Below, piece by piece: positions 16,142 through 25,801 of a stretch of DNA of 64,000 nt. The translations under genes and the position numbers were made by a program. Location: assembly GCF_003856975.1 (NCBI RefSeq), contig NZ_CP033107.1, forward strand, positions 3,286,001 through 3,350,000, given 5' to 3'. Position 1 is the stretch's first letter. Each line of letters begins with the position of its first letter. The notes beneath the pieces are model-generated. The model ran no database searches. It was given only the letters and a program-made list of their open reading frames with translations, and was not told the origin of the DNA. Source of the stretch: Plantibacter sp. PA-3-X8. Lineage in GTDB: Bacteria > Actinomycetota > Actinomycetes > Actinomycetales > Microbacteriaceae.

Positions 16142-17485
16142 TCACACCATCGTCAGGACCATCGCCGGATCGGAGAGCATCGTCCCGAGGTCGACGAGGA
16201 ACCGGGACCCCTGCTCTCCGTCGATGAGCCGATGGTCGAACGACAGCGACAGGGTCACGACCTGCCGGAGCACCACTTGCCCCTCGAACTCCCACGGGCG
16301 GCGGCGCACGGCTCCGAGCGCGATGATCGCGGCCTCGCCGGGGTTGAGGATGGGCGTCCCCGCGTCGACGCCGAAGACGCCGACGTTGGAGATCGTGATC
16401 GTGCCACCACGGAGTTCCGCCGGGGCGGTGCGTCCCTCGCGGGCCGTGCGCACGAGGTCCGCCACGGCGTCCGCGAGTTCGAACAGGCTGAGCTCCTCGG
16501 CCCGTGCGATGTTCGGGACGAGGAGCCCCCGCGGCGTCGCTGCGGCGATCCCGAGTCCGACGTGCCCGTACTCGACGATCTCCCCGGCAGCCTCGTCCCA
16601 GCTCGCGTTGACCGCGGGAGTGCGTCTCACGGCGATGCACACCGCTTTGGCGAGGACGGTCAGGATGTTGACCCGGTGGTCCCCGGTCCGAGGCGAGCGG
16701 GCGAGCGCGTCCAGCAGGGACATCGTCGGCGTCACGTCGACCGTCAGGAACTCCGTGACGTGGGGCGCCGTGAACGCACTGTTCACCATCGCCTCGGCGG
16801 TCCGGCGCCTGACCCCCGTGATCGGCCGACGCACCGACCCATCGGCCGCCGTGGCCGGCGCCTCTGGGGTCCCGGCCGGTGCCGCTCCCGCTCCGCGAGC
16901 ACGCTCCGGCAGCTGCCCGCTCAGGCCGGTCGCAGCGCGCTCGACCTCCTCACGCGCGATCCGACCACCGACACCGGTGCCGACGAGCGTTCCGAGGTCG
17001 ACGCCCAGATCGCGCGCGAGTCGCCGGACCGGCGGTGTCGCGCGGGGCCGGGAACGCTCCGGCACCGGGGCGGTGTGCGCCGGGGCAGGTGTGTCATCGC
17101 CGGCGGACCGGGCACGACGCCGTGGCCGTTCACCGCTCGCCGTGCGAGGGCCGTAGCCGACGAGGACCGGCTCGCGGTCCGCAGCCCCACTCGGACGGTC
17201 GACCTCCGCTCGGTCGGCCTCGGGGACCGACGGGGGCGGAGCGGTCTCACCATCGGGCGCGAAGTCGACGAGCGCTTCGCCGACGAGGACCGTCGTCCCC
17301 GGTTCGACGTGGAGCCTCGTGACCACGCCGGCGGTCGGCGCGGGCAGTTCGACGAGCGCCTTCGCGGTCTCGACCTCGGCGATCACCTGGTTGAGCTCGA
17401 CGTGGTCGCCGACGGCGACGCGCCAGGACACGAGTTCGCTCTCGGTCAGACCTTCACCGAGATCGGGTAGGGAGAACCGCTTCAT
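16142..17485 (-). CDS. bkdC: branched-chain 2-oxoacid dehydrogenase E2 (dihydrolipoamide acyltransferase)
   Basis: A 447-residue E2 core. A single lipoyl domain occupies about 1-78 with the lipoylated Lys42 in VETAKALVELP. An Ala/Pro/Arg-rich linker follows, then the E1/E3-binding domain at about 149-184 (PPVRRLARDLGV...GTGVGGRIAREEV). The catalytic acyltransferase domain ends with SFDHRLIDG, giving His418 and Asp422. It moves the acyl group to CoA and carries lipoyl arms between E1 and E3. Its ATG overlaps the E1-beta stop (ATGA). No E3 gene (lpd) lies in the cluster, so a shared E3 from elsewhere is assumed. Confidence 0.92.
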   Translation of the reverse strand: MKRFSLPDLGEGLTESELVSWRVAVGDHVELNQVIAEVETAKALVELPAPTAGVVTRLHVEPGTTVLVGEALVDFAPDGETAPPPSVPEADRAEVDRPSGAADREPVLVGYGPRTASGERPRRRARSAGDDTPAPAHTAPVPERSRPRATPPVRRLARDLGVDLGTLVGTGVGGRIAREEVERAATGLSGQLPERARGAGAAPAGTPEAPATAADGSVRRPITGVRRRTAEAMVNSAFTAPHVTEFLTVDVTPTMSLLDALARSPRTGDHRVNILTVLAKAVCIAVRRTPAVNASWDEAAGEIVEYGHVGLGIAAATPRGLLVPNIARAEELSLFELADAVADLVRTAREGRTAPAELRGGTITISNVGVFGVDAGTPILNPGEAAIIALGAVRRRPWEFEGQVVLRQVVTLSLSFDHRLIDGEQGSRFLVDLGTMLSDPAMVLTMV

Positions 17486-18528
17486 CGCCGTCCCTCCCCA
17501 CCGGTCACAGGCCGGGCATCGGCCCTGCCCACAGCGGAGGCCGAGGACCGACGCCCCAGCGCCCGATCCACCCCGTCCAGGATCCGGTCGAGGTCCGGGA
17601 GGAAGTGGTCCTCGAGCGCCGACGCGGGGTAGGGGGTGTCGAACCCCGTCACCCGCACCGGGGCCTCTTCGAGGAGGTCGAAGCAGCGTTCGGTGATCGA
17701 GGCCGCCAGCTCGGCTCCGACCCCTCCGGAGCGTTGCGCCTCGTGCGTGATGACGAGTCGCCCGGTCTTCTCGACCGAGGCGGCGACCGCGTCGACGTCC
17801 AAGGGCGCGAGGGATCGGAGGTCGATCACCTCCAGGTCGACACCCTCGTCGGCCGCGGCCTCCGCAGCCTCGAGCGCCGTTTGGACGAGCGGACCGTAGG
17901 CGACCAACGTCGCGTCCGTGCCGGCGCGAACGGTCCGCGCACGGGTGAACGCGAGCGGATCGGCGGGGAGGTCGTCGAGGACCTCACCCTTCGTCCAGTA
18001 CCGCCGCTTCGGTTCGAAGAACAGCACCGGGTCGTCGCACGCGATCGCCTGACGGATCATGGTGTGCGCGTCCTGGGGGTCCGAGCACGTCACCACGCGC
18101 AGTCCCGCCGTGTGCGCGAAGTACGCCTCCGGGGACTCGGAATGGTGCTCGACGGCGCCTATGCCTCCGCCGTACGGCACGCGGATGGTGACCGGCATGC
18201 GCACGGCGCCCTTCGTCCGGTAGTGCAGCTTCGCCAACTGCGCGACGATCTGGTCGAAGCCCGGATAGATGAACCCGTCGAACTGGATCTCGCACACCGG
18301 GCGGAAGCCTCGGAACGCCAGACCGATCGCCGCTCCGATGATCGCGGACTCCGCCAGCGGCATGTCGACGACGCGATCGGCGCCGAACTCAGCCTGGAGG
18401 CCGTCGGTCACCCGGAACACCCCGCCGAGTCGGCCGATGTCCTCGCCGAGCAACAGGACCCGGTCGTCATCGGCGAGGGCGTGGTGCAGTCCGGTGTTGA
18501 TCGCCTTGCTGAGGGTGAGCGTGGTCAT
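17482..18528 (-). CDS. bkdB: branched-chain 2-oxoacid dehydrogenase E1 beta subunit
   Basis: A 348-residue E1-beta. Typical segments are LLGEDIGRLGGVFRVTDGL (about 27-45), DMPLAESAIIGAAIGLAFRG, PYGGGIGAVEHHSESPEAYF (the HH pair contacting lipoyl) and a C-terminal transketolase domain with VIDLRSLAPLD and VITHEAQRSGG. It pairs with the alpha subunit to decarboxylate the branched-chain keto acids from Leu, Ile and Val. The ATG overlaps the alpha stop (ATGA), so the larger upstream open frame is rejected. The about 25-residue Ser/Ala/Arg-rich tail is not part of the fold. Confidence 0.93.
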   Translation of the reverse strand: MTTLTLSKAINTGLHHALADDDRVLLLGEDIGRLGGVFRVTDGLQAEFGADRVVDMPLAESAIIGAAIGLAFRGFRPVCEIQFDGFIYPGFDQIVAQLAKLHYRTKGAVRMPVTIRVPYGGGIGAVEHHSESPEAYFAHTAGLRVVTCSDPQDAHTMIRQAIACDDPVLFFEPKRRYWTKGEVLDDLPADPLAFTRARTVRAGTDATLVAYGPLVQTALEAAEAAADEGVDLEVIDLRSLAPLDVDAVAASVEKTGRLVITHEAQRSGGVGAELAASITERCFDLLEEAPVRVTGFDTPYPASALEDHFLPDLDRILDGVDRALGRRSSASAVGRADARPVTGGEGRR

Positions 18529-19673
18529 CGGGCACCACCGTCGAACATCGCGAGGTAGGAGCGGTACTCCTCGCGTTGCCGTTCGAGCCCGGGGTGGGCG
18601 GTGGCGTAGATCTCGTCGAAGAGCGAGAGCGGGTGAGGGGCAGGCAAGGCGAGGCAGCCCGCACGGACCCGGGCGGCCGCGGCGTCGGCGACGGACGCGA
18701 CGTGGGCTCGGGCCGTCTCGTCGAGGACCCCTTCGGACTCCAGCAGACGCTCGAGACGGGTGATCGGATCCTTCGCACGCCATGACGCGACCTCGCTCTC
18801 GTCCCGGTACCGCGTCGGATCGTCCGAGGTGGTGTGCGGCCCCATGCGGTAGGTGACGGCCTCGATGAAGGTCGGCCCACCACCGGAACGTGCGCGGTCG
18901 ACGGCGATCCGCATCGCCGCCGTCACGGCGAGCACGTCGTTGCCGTCGACCCGCATGCTCGGCACCCCGAAGCCCGGTGCCCGGTCCGCGATGGGGCGCT
19001 GGGCCTGCAGCCCGACGGGCTCGGAGATCGCGTACTGGTTGTTCTGGCAGAAGAAGACCACGGGTGCCTGGAAGCTCGCGGCCAGCACCAGCGCCTCGTT
19101 CACGTCGCCCTGACTCGTCGCTCCGTCGCCGAAGTAGGCCACGGCCACCGCGTCGGACCCGTCGCGCTGACAGCCCATCGCATAGCCCGTCGCATGGAGC
19201 GTCTGGGCACCGATGATGACCGCCGGCGTCGCCATGCCGACCGCGAACGGATCCCAGCCCGACAGCGCGGTCCCCCGCCACATCGCCATCAGTTGGTCGA
19301 GTTCGACGCCCCGGCAGTAGGCGACGGCCTGTTCGCGGTAGCTCGTGAAGACGAAGTCCCCGCGCCGCAGGACCCGCGCAGACCCCACCTGGGCGGCCTC
19401 CTGCCCGAGCGACGGTGGCCACAGACCGATCTCGCCCTGCCGTTGCAGAGCCGTCGCCTCCGTGTCGATGCGACGCGTGACGACCATGTCCTCGTAGAGC
19501 GCGAGCAGCTCGGCGTGACCGAGGTCGGCGACGAAGAGGTCGTAGAGGGCGTCCTCCTGACGGACGCCGTCCGGATCGAGGAGCTGGACGCACCCCTGGT
19601 CGACCGGGACCGGTTCGCGTGCATCACCGCCCCGCTCGTCGGAATCCTGCGGGAATTGGGTGTGAGTCTCCAT
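18525..19673 (-). CDS. bkdA: branched-chain 2-oxoacid dehydrogenase E1 alpha subunit
   Basis: A 382-residue thiamine-diphosphate E1-alpha. The cofactor motif runs from GDGATSQGDVNEAL (about 182-195) to NNQYAISEP (211-219). The phosphorylation-loop region reads YRMGPHTTSDDPTRYR. The order E1-alpha, E1-beta, E2 and their ATGA overlaps match actinomycete bkdABC. First gene of the operon; a GTG at 19679 would add two residues. The locus points to amino-acid catabolism as well as supply of branched primers for iso/anteiso fatty acids. Confidence 0.93.
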   Translation of the reverse strand: METHTQFPQDSDERGGDAREPVPVDQGCVQLLDPDGVRQEDALYDLFVADLGHAELLALYEDMVVTRRIDTEATALQRQGEIGLWPPSLGQEAAQVGSARVLRRGDFVFTSYREQAVAYCRGVELDQLMAMWRGTALSGWDPFAVGMATPAVIIGAQTLHATGYAMGCQRDGSDAVAVAYFGDGATSQGDVNEALVLAASFQAPVVFFCQNNQYAISEPVGLQAQRPIADRAPGFGVPSMRVDGNDVLAVTAAMRIAVDRARSGGGPTFIEAVTYRMGPHTTSDDPTRYRDESEVASWRAKDPITRLERLLESEGVLDETARAHVASVADAAAARVRAGCLALPAPHPLSLFDEIYATAHPGLERQREEYRSYLAMFDGGAR

Positions 19674-19814
19674 CGACACGATGCACGCCGCCTTGAGTTC
19701 GGTGACCTCACGGCGGTGCCTCGTGAGCGATGCCGTGCCCTCGCGTCATCGCGAGGTGGTCCGAGGCTACGCCGGATCACCCTGGCGCTCAACCGTCGAC
19801 ACTCCGCGCAACGG

Positions 19815-19850
19815 CGAACGCCCGCCCCGCGGAAGCGGGACGGGCGTTCG
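19815..19850 (-). terminator. hairpin terminator after pnp
   Basis: CGAACGCCCGCCCCGC pairs with GCGGGACGGGCGTTCG across a four-base GGAA loop; 15 of 16 pairs are Watson-Crick and one is G-U. It lies 18 bases past the pnp stop. There is no clear T-run, as is common in high-GC actinomycetes. Confidence 0.8.
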
Positions 19851-19867
19851 GATACAGCTGGTGAGAC

Positions 19868-22159
19868 CTAGCCTTCGGCCGGGGCCTCAGGGCCCTCGCT
19901 GGCAGCGTCGCTGCCGTGCGTGTCGGCCTCATCGGCGACGACCGGAGCGAGCGAGAGCTTGCCGCGGTCGTCGATCTTCGTGATCTCGACGAGGATCTTC
20001 TGGCCGACGCCGAGCACGTCTTCGACGTTCTCCACACGCTTGCCACCGGCGAGCTTGCGGACCTCGGAGATGTGCAGCAGGCCGTCCTTGCCCGGGAGCA
20101 GCGAGACGAACGCGCCGAACGCGGCGATCTTGACGACGGTTCCGAGGAACTGCTCGCCGACCTCCGGGTTGGTGGGGTTCGCGATCGCGTTGACCTGGGC
20201 ACGAGCGGCCTCGGCCGACGGACCGTCGACGGCGCCGATGTAGACGGTGCCGTCCTCCTCGATGGAGATGTCGGCGCCGGTCTCGTCCTGGATCGAGTTG
20301 ATCGTCTTGCCCTTCGGGCCGATCAGCTCGCCGATCTTGTCGACGGGGATCTGGACGCTGATGACGCGAGGCGCGGTCGGCGCCATCTCGTCGGGAGCGT
20401 CGATCGCCGCGTTCAGCACGGAGAGGATCGTCGTGCGGGCGTCCTTTGCCTGCTGGAGCGCACCGGTCAGGACCGAGGTCGGGATGCCGTCGAGCTTCGT
20501 GTCGAGCTGGATGGCCGTGACGAACTCGGAGGTACCGGCGACCTTGAAGTCCATGTCGCCCAGGGCGTCTTCGGCGCCGAGGATGTCGGTGAGCGCCGCG
20601 TAGCGGGTCTCACCGTCGACGACGTCCGAGATGAGGCCCATGGCGATACCGGCGACGGGTGCGCGGAGCGGCACACCGGCGTTCAGCAGCGACAGGGTCG
20701 AGGCGCAGACGGAACCCATCGAGGTCGAACCGTTGGACCCCAGGGCCTCGGAGACCTGACGGATCGCGTAGGGGAACTCCTCGCGGCTCGGCAGCACCGG
20801 CACGAGTGCACGCTCGGCGAGGAAGCCGTGCCCGATCTCGCGACGCTTCGGCGAACCGACCCGGCCGGTCTCACCGGTCGAGTAGGGCGGGAAGTTGTAG
20901 TGGTGCAGGTAGCGCTTCTTCGTGACGGGCGACAGCGAGTCGATCTGCTGCTCCATCTTGAGCATGTTCAGCGTGGTGACACCCAGGATCTGGGTCTCGC
21001 CGCGCTGGAAGATCGCGGAACCGTGGACGCGCGGGATGACCTGCACCTCGGCGTCGAGCGGACGGATGTCGGTCAGGCCGCGGCCGTCGATGCGGATGCC
21101 CTCGCGGAGGACACGACCGCGCATGACGACCTTCGAGACGGACTTGTAGGCCGCCGAGAACTGGGTGAGTACCTCGGCGTCGAGCGAACCGGCCTCGACG
21201 CGCTCGGTGATCTCCGCCTTGACGCGGTCCTTGAGGGCGTCGTCGGCGTTCTGGCGCTCGATCTTGTCGGCGATCTGGTAGACGTTCACCAGTTCGTCGT
21301 GTGCGAGACCGGCGACGGCGTCGTAGCTCTCCTGCGTGTACGGGAGGAACACGGGGTAGGCCGCGATCTCCTTGGCCGCCTGAGCGGCGAGTTCGCTCTG
21401 CGCCTTGACGAGCTGCTTGAGGAACGGCTTGGAGGCCTCGAGGCCGGCCGCGACGACCGCCTCGTCGGGCTTCGTGGCGCCGCCCTTGATGAGGTTCCAG
21501 CTGTTCTCGGTGGCTTCCGCCTCGACCATCATGATCGCGACGTCTTCGTTGCCGTTGGCGTCGGTCACGATGCGACCGGCGACGATGATGTCGAAGACGG
21601 CCTCCTCGAGCTGGTCGACCTTCGGGAAGGCGACCCACTGGTCGGCCTCGCCGGCCTGGCCGGGGATCAGCGCGAGACGGACGGCGCCGATCGGACCGGA
21701 GAACGGCAGACCCGAGATCTGGGTGGACATCGACGCCGCGTTGATCGCGAGGGCGTCGTAGAACTCACCCGGAGCGATCGAGAGGACGGTGATGACGATC
21801 TGGACCTCGTTGCGGAGGCCGGTGACGAACGACGGGCGCAGCGGCCGGTCGATGAGGCGGCAGACGAGGATCGCCTCGGTCGAGGGGCGGCCCTCACGAC
21901 GGAAGAACGAACCGGGGATCTTGCCGGCGGCGTAGGAGCGCTCCTCGACGTCCACCGTGAGGGGGAAGAAGTCGAAGTTGTCCTTGGGGTGCTTTCCGGC
22001 CGAGGTGGCCGAGAGGAGCATGGTCTCCTCGTCGAGGTACGCGGCGATCGCGCCCTGTGCCTGCTGCGCGAGGCGGCCGGCTTCGAACCGGACCGTGCGC
22101 TTGCCGAACTTGCCGTTGTCGAGAACGGCCTCGGCGAACTTGATTTCTGGACCTTCCAC
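19868..22159 (-). CDS. pnp: polyribonucleotide nucleotidyltransferase (PNPase)
   Basis: A 763-residue 3'-5' phosphorolytic exoribonuclease of RNA decay. Two RNase PH domains, with a helical linker between them, are followed by a KH domain (about 595-660, [18 protein letters not shown]) and an S1 domain (about 668-741, [20 protein letters not shown]). The second core holds the well-conserved [15 protein letters not shown] and [12 protein letters not shown]. The GTG start is fixed by AGGAGAG six to seven bases upstream and by the VEGPEI start seen in actinomycetes. It is not next to rpsO or the M16 peptidase gene here. Confidence 0.97.
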   Translation of the reverse strand: MEGPEIKFAEAVLDNGKFGKRTVRFEAGRLAQQAQGAIAAYLDEETMLLSATSAGKHPKDNFDFFPLTVDVEERSYAAGKIPGSFFRREGRPSTEAILVCRLIDRPLRPSFVTGLRNEVQIVITVLSIAPGEFYDALAINAASMSTQISGLPFSGPIGAVRLALIPGQAGEADQWVAFPKVDQLEEAVFDIIVAGRIVTDANGNEDVAIMMVEAEATENSWNLIKGGATKPDEAVVAAGLEASKPFLKQLVKAQSELAAQAAKEIAAYPVFLPYTQESYDAVAGLAHDELVNVYQIADKIERQNADDALKDRVKAEITERVEAGSLDAEVLTQFSAAYKSVSKVVMRGRVLREGIRIDGRGLTDIRPLDAEVQVIPRVHGSAIFQRGETQILGVTTLNMLKMEQQIDSLSPVTKKRYLHHYNFPPYSTGETGRVGSPKRREIGHGFLAERALVPVLPSREEFPYAIRQVSEALGSNGSTSMGSVCASTLSLLNAGVPLRAPVAGIAMGLISDVVDGETRYAALTDILGAEDALGDMDFKVAGTSEFVTAIQLDTKLDGIPTSVLTGALQQAKDARTTILSVLNAAIDAPDEMAPTAPRVISVQIPVDKIGELIGPKGKTINSIQDETGADISIEEDGTVYIGAVDGPSAEAARAQVNAIANPTNPEVGEQFLGTVVKIAAFGAFVSLLPGKDGLLHISEVRKLAGGKRVENVEDVLGVGQKILVEITKIDDRGKLSLAPVVADEADTHGSDAASEGPEAPAEG

Positions 22160-22460
22160 AGGTCTCTCCTTCGTACGTGTGCGCTCCCGTCGAGTGACGG
22201 GCCGCGCGTCCCGAATGGACGCGCCGTCGAGCGCGGTCGTGCATGATGCAGCGCGCAACACAGCCGCAGTACTTGCTCAAGCCGCCCGGTCTTCCGGGAC
22301 TTGGCTGGCCACCAGTAGAACACCACCCGCGGATCGCGAGGGATACACCACCGAGGACCAGCTTCCTGTCAGCTGGCTGTGCGCGGAGCGGACCATCACG
22401 GTCCGCCGTCGGTCAGCCTAGCAGAGGGGGGTTCGGCGATCCCCGGAACGACACGGATCC
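22160..22460. other. 301-base gap: pnp leader and FUSC 3' region
   Basis: Upstream of pnp (minus strand), so it should hold the pnp promoter and leader RNA. A seven-pair hairpin (GCGGACC-ATCAC-GGTCCGC, 22388-22406) lies about 55 bases past the FUSC stop and may terminate that gene. A smaller CCCGG-AAGA-CCGGG hairpin lies near 22290. No reading frame with family features was seen. PNPase leaders in other bacteria form processing hairpins; whether these do is unknown. Confidence 0.45.
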
Positions 22461-23543
22461 TCAGGTGATGGGCGGGGTGCCAGGAGCGTCGGGAGACGCC
22501 GCGCGCCGACGGTCACGTCCCCACGACACGAGCAGGAGGACCATCGCGACGGCCGCTCCGAGGAGGGTGTCGAGCACGCGCTCTCCCACGATCGCGAGCA
22601 CCGGTTGCGTCGACGAGGACGTGCTGATGATGAGCACGAGCGGCGTGATGAAGACGAGCGCCAACGCGTAGTGCCGGATGACGACGAGCTCGATCGTGAA
22701 CTGCAGGGCGGCGAGCACGAGCGCGAGGATGTAGCCGTGCGGCTGGAGCGAGGCCACGGCGAGGAAGATCCCGGCGCCGACGACCGTCCCGAGCACGCGG
22801 TGCACGCCGCGTGTCGCGCTCAGGGTGCGCGAGTGCCCGACGCTGAGGATCGCGACGGCGGACCCCGCGATCCAGTACCCGTGACCGAGGCCGAGGACCG
22901 CTCCGAGGGTCGCACTGATCGCGAGCGCGACCGTGAGGCGGGTCGCGATCCGGCGGTCGGTCGCGCTCAGCCGGTACTCGGGGAACAGCACGCGCATCGG
23001 CGTCGGCTTCCCCGCGCCGCGGCGGATGGCCGGCACGAGCAACGGCGCGACGACCACCAGCGAGGCGAAGGCGGAACCGGCCGCCACGAGCAGGATGACC
23101 AGTCCGCCGTCGAGCCCGGCGCCGCCGATCGGGACGGGCGCGGTCAGGTGGCCGGCGATGCCGAACACGAGGATGAAGAACAGCGCGCCCGGAGGGCCGA
23201 GGACGATGCCCTGCACCAGCCAGATCACCACCGACCCGACGACGATGAGGCCGATCGCGGTCAGCGGCCGAGAACCCGACATCGCGACACCCAGCGCCGC
23301 GGCCGTGACGAGTCCTGCTCCGATGAGCGGCAGCACCCGCAGACGGTCCCGGCGGCTGAGCGGCGCGCAGTAGAGCGCGGTGAACGCCCCGAGGCCGGTG
23401 AGCAGGCCGAGCGGCGTGAGTCCGAAGAACGTCGCGACCGCGACCGGCACGGCCATCGCGATCGCAGCCGTGAGGGCTGCCGGCCAGCGCTTGGGCGATG
23501 GCGCGAAGCTGATCAGCGAGGTCTTCAGACCGCGTTCAGCCAT
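22461..23543 (-). CDS. FUSC family integral membrane protein
   Basis: A 360-residue protein with two blocks of hydrophobic helices: about residues 20-175 and 215-345, separated by a cytoplasmic segment around RRGAGKPTPMRVLFPEYRL. The second block contains HGYWIAGSAVAILSVGHSR and TRGVHRVLGTVVGAGIF, typical of the FUSC/aromatic-acid exporter-like family (YccS/YhfK type). Substrate not known. The ATG at 23543 is preceded by GGAGGACCGG. Divergent from the acyltransferase gene 118 bases away and unrelated in function to pnp. Confidence 0.85.
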   Translation of the reverse strand: MAERGLKTSLISFAPSPKRWPAALTAAIAMAVPVAVATFFGLTPLGLLTGLGAFTALYCAPLSRRDRLRVLPLIGAGLVTAAALGVAMSGSRPLTAIGLIVVGSVVIWLVQGIVLGPPGALFFILVFGIAGHLTAPVPIGGAGLDGGLVILLVAAGSAFASLVVVAPLLVPAIRRGAGKPTPMRVLFPEYRLSATDRRIATRLTVALAISATLGAVLGLGHGYWIAGSAVAILSVGHSRTLSATRGVHRVLGTVVGAGIFLAVASLQPHGYILALVLAALQFTIELVVIRHYALALVFITPLVLIISTSSSTQPVLAIVGERVLDTLLGAAVAMVLLLVSWGRDRRRAASPDAPGTPPIT

Positions 23544-23661
23544 CCGGTCCTCCGCTCTCGTGCAACCATCCAACGCTACGCCATCCTGAGCCCGGCGCTC
23601 GGGCCCCCGTCGTCGCGCGGGCCGCCCCGGGCTACGCTGGTGCGAACCCCAGGAGGTGACG

Positions 23662-24774
23662 TTGACGCATCCCGCGCCGGCAGCCGCTCGCCCGAAGCAG
23701 CGGGTCCCGTTCTGGGACAACGCCCGTTTCGCGTGCATCACGCTCGTGGTCATGGGCCATGCGATCCAGCGCCTGACCTCCGAGTCCGACCCCGCGCTCG
23801 TCGTGTACCTGTTCCTCTACGCCTTCCACATGCCGGCGTTCGCGATCATCAGCGGGTACTTCTCGAAGTCGGCCCCTCCCGGACGACGACAGATGCGTCG
23901 GGTGATCACGGACATCCTCCTGCCCTACCTGATCATGGAGGGGATCTGGTCCCTCGTGCAGTTCCTCGTCGAGGGCAAGCGCGCGTTCAACCCGACCCAA
24001 CCGTCGTGGACCCTCTGGTTCCTCCTCGCGCTCGGCATCTTCCGCCTCGTCCTGCCCTATCTCGCGCTCCTGCGCTGGCCATTGCTCTGGAGCGTCGTGA
24101 TCTCGATCGGCGTCGGTTACCTCGACAACGTCGACAGCACGTTCTCACTCTCGCGCGCACTCGGGATCCTCCCGTTCTTCGTGCTCGGGTGGCAGATCAA
24201 CCGCTGGCGGCTCGTGGACCGCTGGCGTCTCGTCCGCACGAGGGCCTGGTGGATCCGGATCGCCGCCGCCGCCGTCCTCATCGTGTGGGCGGTCGTCCTC
24301 GTCGTCGGGATCGACCTGTGGCGGCGCATCGACCTGCGCTACTGGTTCTTCTACGACCGGGGGTACACCGCGCTCGGCAACGAGGACGGGACGGGCGGCC
24401 TGGTGCGACTCGCGGCGATCCTGCTGGCCGTCGTCCTCACCGCGGCGTTCTTCGTGCTCGTCCCCCGCGGCCAGTCGTGGATCACCCGGTATGGCCAGTC
24501 GACGATGTACGTCTACCTGCTGCACTCCTTCGTGCTCTACCCCCTGCGTGAGTCGGGCGTCCTCTCCGACACGGGCAACCCGGAGCTCGTGCTCCTCGGC
24601 CTGCTGGTGCTGTCGGTCCTGATCGTCATCGTGCTCTCCAGCGGACCCGTGCGGCGCATCACGAGACCGCTCATCGAACCCCGGGCGGCGTTCATCTTCA
24701 GCCGCAAGCGGGCCTTCGACCCGGAGCCCCCTCGGAGCGACCCGACCGGGTCGCGCCGCGACGTCACGAGGTGA
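23662..24774 (+). CDS. acyltransferase 3-like membrane protein
   Basis: About 370 residues with roughly ten membrane helices. The N-terminus has PFWDNARFACITLVVMGHAIQ, the family's early His motif, then YAFHMPAFAIISGYF. The family adds acyl groups to sugars or other surface molecules, or in some members only resembles such enzymes. AGGAGG (23651-23656) lies five bases before the TTG at 23662, so TTG is favoured over the GTG at 23656 that overlaps it. The last bases overlap the convergent oxidoreductase gene by 11. Target molecule unknown. Confidence 0.83.
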   Translation: MTHPAPAAARPKQRVPFWDNARFACITLVVMGHAIQRLTSESDPALVVYLFLYAFHMPAFAIISGYFSKSAPPGRRQMRRVITDILLPYLIMEGIWSLVQFLVEGKRAFNPTQPSWTLWFLLALGIFRLVLPYLALLRWPLLWSVVISIGVGYLDNVDSTFSLSRALGILPFFVLGWQINRWRLVDRWRLVRTRAWWIRIAAAAVLIVWAVVLVVGIDLWRRIDLRYWFFYDRGYTALGNEDGTGGLVRLAAILLAVVLTAAFFVLVPRGQSWITRYGQSTMYVYLLHSFVLYPLRESGVLSDTGNPELVLLGLLVLSVLIVIVLSSGPVRRITRPLIEPRAAFIFSRKRAFDPEPPRSDPTGSRRDVTR

Positions 24775-25684
24775 CGAGGACGACCTTCCCACGGACGTGA
24801 CCGTCGATGAGGTGGCGGTAGGCGTCGACGACCCGCTCGATGGGCCACACGCTGTCGATGGGGAGGACGATCTCACCCCGCGCGATCGACTCGCCGAGCG
24901 CTGCCAGCTCGTCGAGCGTCGCGTCCTGTCCACCGACGCCGCGGAACCCGTGCTCGGCGGCGAAGGGCCGGTCCGCGATCGTGTTGACCCGCTCCGGCGC
25001 GACGCCGAGGTCGCGCGCCAGCTCGAGGGTCGACCGGCCGTGCGTGTCGATGACGGCGGTGATCCCGCCAGGGGCCGCCTCGAGGACACGCTCGCGTAGC
25101 CCGTCGCCGTACTGGACGGGGATGATGCCGAGACCGCGGAGGAACTCCTGATTGGCCGCGCCGGCGGTGCCGAGCACGACCGCGCCCGTCCGCCTGGCGA
25201 GCTGTGCCGCGAGCACGCCGACCCCGCCGGCCGCAGCACTCACGAGCACCGTGTCCGGCTGCTGGACGCCGACGGCGGCGACCGACGCGATGGCCGCGCG
25301 TCCCGCGATGTCGAGGGCGCCGGCCTGCTCGATGGTGAGACCGTCCGGCACATGATGGAGGATGCCGGCCGGAGCGATGAGGAAGTCCGCCTGGGCGTGG
25401 AAGCGGTGTCCGCCGTAGACGTGGTCGCCCGTCGCGAATCCCTGGACGCCGCTCCCCACGCCGTCCACCACCCCGGCGAAGTCGTTGCCGTTCCCGCTCG
25501 GGACGTCCCGGCCGAAGGAGGCGAGCGCTTCGGGTGATGCCGCGAGCTTGTGGTCGACGGGGTTGAGCCCTGCGACGAGGACACGGACTCGGACCTCGTC
25601 GTGGCCGGGCACCGGGATGTCGCCCTCGACGAGGTGGAACACCTCGGGACCACCGAACCGGTCGAACCGCACGAACCTCGCCAT
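24764..25684 (-). CDS. NADPH:quinone reductase-like zinc-free MDR oxidoreductase
   Basis: A 306-residue medium-chain dehydrogenase/reductase. The N-terminal catalytic domain contains VRVLVAGLNPVDHKLAAS and the GNGNDFAGVVDGVG segment. The NADP-binding motif is VSAAAGGVGVLAAQLA (about 148-163). Catalytic zinc Cys ligands are absent, which places it with quinone oxidoreductases. The C-terminus has PIDSVWPIERVVDAYRHLIDGHVRGKVVLVTS. Divergent from the DedA gene, convergent with the acyltransferase gene. Natural substrate unknown. Confidence 0.88.
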   Translation of the reverse strand: MARFVRFDRFGGPEVFHLVEGDIPVPGHDEVRVRVLVAGLNPVDHKLAASPEALASFGRDVPSGNGNDFAGVVDGVGSGVQGFATGDHVYGGHRFHAQADFLIAPAGILHHVPDGLTIEQAGALDIAGRAAIASVAAVGVQQPDTVLVSAAAGGVGVLAAQLARRTGAVVLGTAGAANQEFLRGLGIIPVQYGDGLRERVLEAAPGGITAVIDTHGRSTLELARDLGVAPERVNTIADRPFAAEHGFRGVGGQDATLDELAALGESIARGEIVLPIDSVWPIERVVDAYRHLIDGHVRGKVVLVTS

Positions 25685-25801
25685 GATGCCTCCTCTGCCG
25701 GCTCCCGCCGACCTCCATGCTCACACGCTTCCCGGGCGAGGACCACCCTGGCCGCAGGGGACGTCACGCGCCGTTCACCCGGCCGAGCGAGAATCACGGG
25801 C

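Noticed and set aside
19916..22246. A 776-codon plus-strand open frame opposite pnp
   Set aside because: Antisense to PNPase with low-complexity Asp/Gly/Arg text; explained by third-position G/C bias.
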